DNA from: Actinomycetota bacterium
GTDB lineage: Bacteria; Acidobacteriota; Blastocatellia; Chloracidobacteriales; Chloracidobacteriaceae
NCBI GenBank assembly: GCA_013298335.1
Contig: JAAFHI010000136.1
Location: forward strand, 1-7,557
DNA: 7,557 nucleotides
Direction: 5' to 3'
Every line of letters starts with the position of its first letter. Within the stretch, counting starts at the first letter, position 1. The position numbers and the translations under genes are program-made. Below, one piece after another: positions 6,292 to 7,557 of this stretch. A model generated the notes under the pieces. The model worked only from the letters and a program-made list of their open reading frames with translations. It had not been told where the DNA came from and did not search any database.

Positions 6292-6716
6292 CAGAATCCC
6301 TCGGTGAAATCGAACTGGGGATCAGGCGTCCCGTCCGCCAGGGCGTAGGGACGGCAGAGCTGCTCCGCCGCGTCGAGGTACTGCTGCTGCAACTGCTGAA
6401 TCTGGGCCGGGTTCAGGTACTGAACCCGCGCCGTCGATTCCTCGGACCGCGACAGGACGACACCCTGCGTGGTCAGCGGACTGTTGAGGCCCAGCAGGGC
6501 GTAGGAAAACGCCAGGTGGGCCTCCGCCAGCAGCAGCGCCTCCGCCCGTTCCGCATCGTCCGGCGTCTCCGCCGCCGCGTCCGCGTACGCCTCCGCCCCC
6601 ACCCATCCCCGGACGCGCACGGCGGCGCGACCGAAGAACGGGGTGAGTCGGGTGTCGGCGATGTCCTCGCTGATGGCGAAGACGCTGCGGAGATAGGCGA
6701 CGTCAATGAGCGGCAT
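6291..6716 (-). CDS. Head-tail adaptor / connector protein (gp6-like), probable
   Basis: A 141-residue, mostly helical protein. It begins with a helix (DVAYLRSVFAIS), has an Ala/Glu-rich helical middle (residues about 40-75, with AEAHLAFSYALLGLN), then a short loop T-T-Q-G-V-V-L-S-R-S and a long Gln-rich helix (NPAQIQQLQQQYLDAAEQL). This helical-bundle plan with a strand-like excursion between the last helices is that of the HK97 gp6 / SPP1 gp15 class of connectors, which form a ring under the portal and prepare it for tail joining. The order after capsid and before a gp10-like protein fits. ATG 6714-6716 follows the upstream stop by 4 nt and has no clear Shine-Dalgarno sequence, so it probably depends on translational coupling. 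Its stop overlaps the next start by 1 nt (TGATG). GC content is very high here (I count 48 of 60 bases in 6541-6600). Confidence 0.65.
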   Translation of the reverse strand: MPLIDVAYLRSVFAISEDIADTRLTPFFGRAAVRVRGWVGAEAYADAAAETPDDAERAEALLLAEAHLAFSYALLGLNSPLTTQGVVLSRSEESTARVQYLNPAQIQQLQQQYLDAAEQLCRPYALADGTPDPQFDFTEGF

Positions 6717-6720
6717 GGGA

Positions 6721-6930
6721 TTACGGGTTCAACTTCGCGGTCTTCTTGGGGGCCGACTTGGCTTTCCCTTCGGTTGGAGCCTCGGCCCTCGCGAGCCGTT
6801 TCACGCCGAGATAGCGTTTGGTGAGTTCGCCCAGTTGATCCCCGGCGTCGACGACTTCGTCGCCGGAGATCATCAGGTTGGTTTCGGGATCGAAGAACGA
6901 CCCCTCCGCGTTGGTCAGTTTGAGATGCAT
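6721..6930 (-). CDS. Small phage structural-region protein, unrecognised (69 aa)
   Basis: A 69-residue protein starting at ATG 6928-6930, 24 nt after the capsid stop, with a strong ribosome site (AAGGAGGG) at about 7-8 nt. The N-terminal 50 residues look like a small mixed fold with a motif S-G-D-E-V near residue 22 and a short amphipathic helix ending K-R-Y-L-G-V. The last 20 residues are rich in Lys, Ala and Pro (SAPKKTAK) and are probably disordered and basic. I do not recognise a named family. The gene lies directly between capsid and head-tail adaptor, where phages often carry a head decoration, fibre or unassigned morphogenesis protein, but no function is shown by the sequence. It resembles the 75-residue protein at 5028-5255 in motif order and basic tail, which suggests common ancestry. 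Confidence 0.75.
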   Translation of the reverse strand: MHLKLTNAEGSFFDPETNLMISGDEVVDAGDQLGELTKRYLGVKRLARAEAPTEGKAKSAPKKTAKLNP

Positions 6931-6954
6931 CTGCTGGCCCTCCTTCCGGGCGGA

Positions 6955-7557
6955 TTAGATCGTGTTGAACCACGCCGGGAAGTCTTTGGGGGCCGACCGC
7001 GCGGTCGCGAGATCAATCCAGCACCGACCGTACCGGAGGAGGTTGGCGAAGCCGGTCGTGACCGACCAGATGTGCTCCTCGATCTGCTTCGAGATGACCT
7101 TGCCGGACTCCATCATGATCGGCATCGCGGTCACCTGAACGAGCGACGCGGTGGTGTCCACGAATCCGAGATGGTTGGCGGGCGCCGCGTCGTTGATATA
7201 GGCGTCAACGTCGGTCGGGAGCGGCGTCTGCATGTTGATGTTGACGAGCGGCGTGCCCTGCTGACGGTTCTTGAACTCCGTGAGCTTCAGGACCTTCGTG
7301 ATGACGTCCTCACGACCGATGATGACGTTCGGGCGGTGACCCATCTTGAGCATCCGCAGCCAGACATAGAGGAAATCGTCGTCGTAGGTCAGCCCGGTCC
7401 CGGTGTTGTTCACCCCGATTGCGGCAGCCGATTCATCCTGATCGGACTCGTCCCCGTTGAAGAGCACCCCGACCGCTTCATCATTGAGGTCGCGCGCCCA
7501 GATGCGACCGAGCTGCTCGAAGTAAATCGAGAGCATGTCGATCGTGTTGTAGCGAAT
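6955..7557 (-). CDS. Major capsid protein, C-terminal part (5' end outside window)
   Basis: This frame is open to the right edge of the window, so the gene is partial; 200 residues and the TAA stop are visible. An internal ATG at 7534-7536 should not be taken as the start, because seven further codons without a stop precede it. The visible protein has the look of the C-terminal half of an HK97-fold capsid subunit: a segment ending RPNVIIGREDVITKVLKL, then a surface-loop region, then a strand/helix region with KQIEEHIWSVTTGFANLL followed by RYGRCWIDL, a pattern typical of the P and A domains in phage capsid proteins described as binding 'Q-I-x-x-x-x-x-T-T-G-F-(A/S)-x-(I/L)'. It would form the icosahedral shell. 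Its position as the first gene of the head-to-tail series agrees. The family was assigned by eye from sequence pattern and context; exact family unknown. Confidence 0.8.
   Translation of the reverse strand: MRYNTIDMLSIYFEQLGRIWARDLNDEAVGVLFNGDESDQDESAAAIGVNNTGTGLTYDDDFLYVWLRMLKMGHRPNVIIGREDVITKVLKLTEFKNRQQGTPLVNINMQTPLPTDVDAYINDAAPANHLGFVDTTASLVQVTAMPIMMESGKVISKQIEEHIWSVTTGFANLLRYGRCWIDLATARSAPKDFPAWFNTI

Noticed and set aside
1..7557. Search for RNA genes, CRISPR arrays, insertion sequences, attachment sites and integrase or defence genes
   Set aside because: The window is nearly fully coding for virion proteins; I saw no direct repeat arrays, tRNA-like sequence, transposase motifs or flanking repeats.

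Overview
The window is a compact block of virion structural genes from a tailed bacteriophage or prophage, all on the minus strand and therefore transcribed from the right edge towards position 1. The order is the conserved siphovirus one: major capsid protein (C-terminal 200 residues, cut by the window edge), a small unrecognised protein, a head-tail adaptor, an HK97 gp10-like tail completion protein, a tail terminator, a second small unrecognised protein, a tail tube protein, the tail assembly chaperone pair G and G-T, and a TP901-type tape measure protein. No tail sheath gene is present between terminator and tube, so a long non-contractile tail is the likely morphology. The tape measure of about 944 residues would predict a tail near 140 nm by the usual rule of about 0.15 nm per residue.

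Right part (6955-7557 to 5269): capsid end, small protein, adaptor, completion protein and terminator are packed with gaps of 24 nt or less, 1-nt stop/start overlaps, or both. Middle part (3931-5255): a 75-residue protein and the 365-residue tube protein, followed by the only sizeable intergenic gap (52 nt), which holds a perfect 10-bp hairpin. Left part (8-3878): the chaperone region and tape measure. The chaperone G frame ends in a canonical A AAA AAC slippery heptamer placed directly before its stop codon, and a -1 shift enters exactly the downstream 129-codon open frame. The second chaperone product is therefore a G-T fusion of 344 residues and not a separate gene.

The most interesting points beyond the standard layout are: the G protein looks like a tandem duplication with an exact 111-residue register; the frameshift-only T extension carries a four-cysteine cluster (C-x5-C-x12-C-x2-C) that could bind a metal; and the two small unknown proteins appear to be related to each other. 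I see no lysis, integration, replication, defence, RNA or CRISPR elements, and no wholly new system.

The sequence is GC-rich, most strongly at the capsid/adaptor end and less so in the tape measure gene. The host cannot be named from this window; a high-GC bacterium is the only inference I would make. Whether this is a free phage or a prophage cannot be told.
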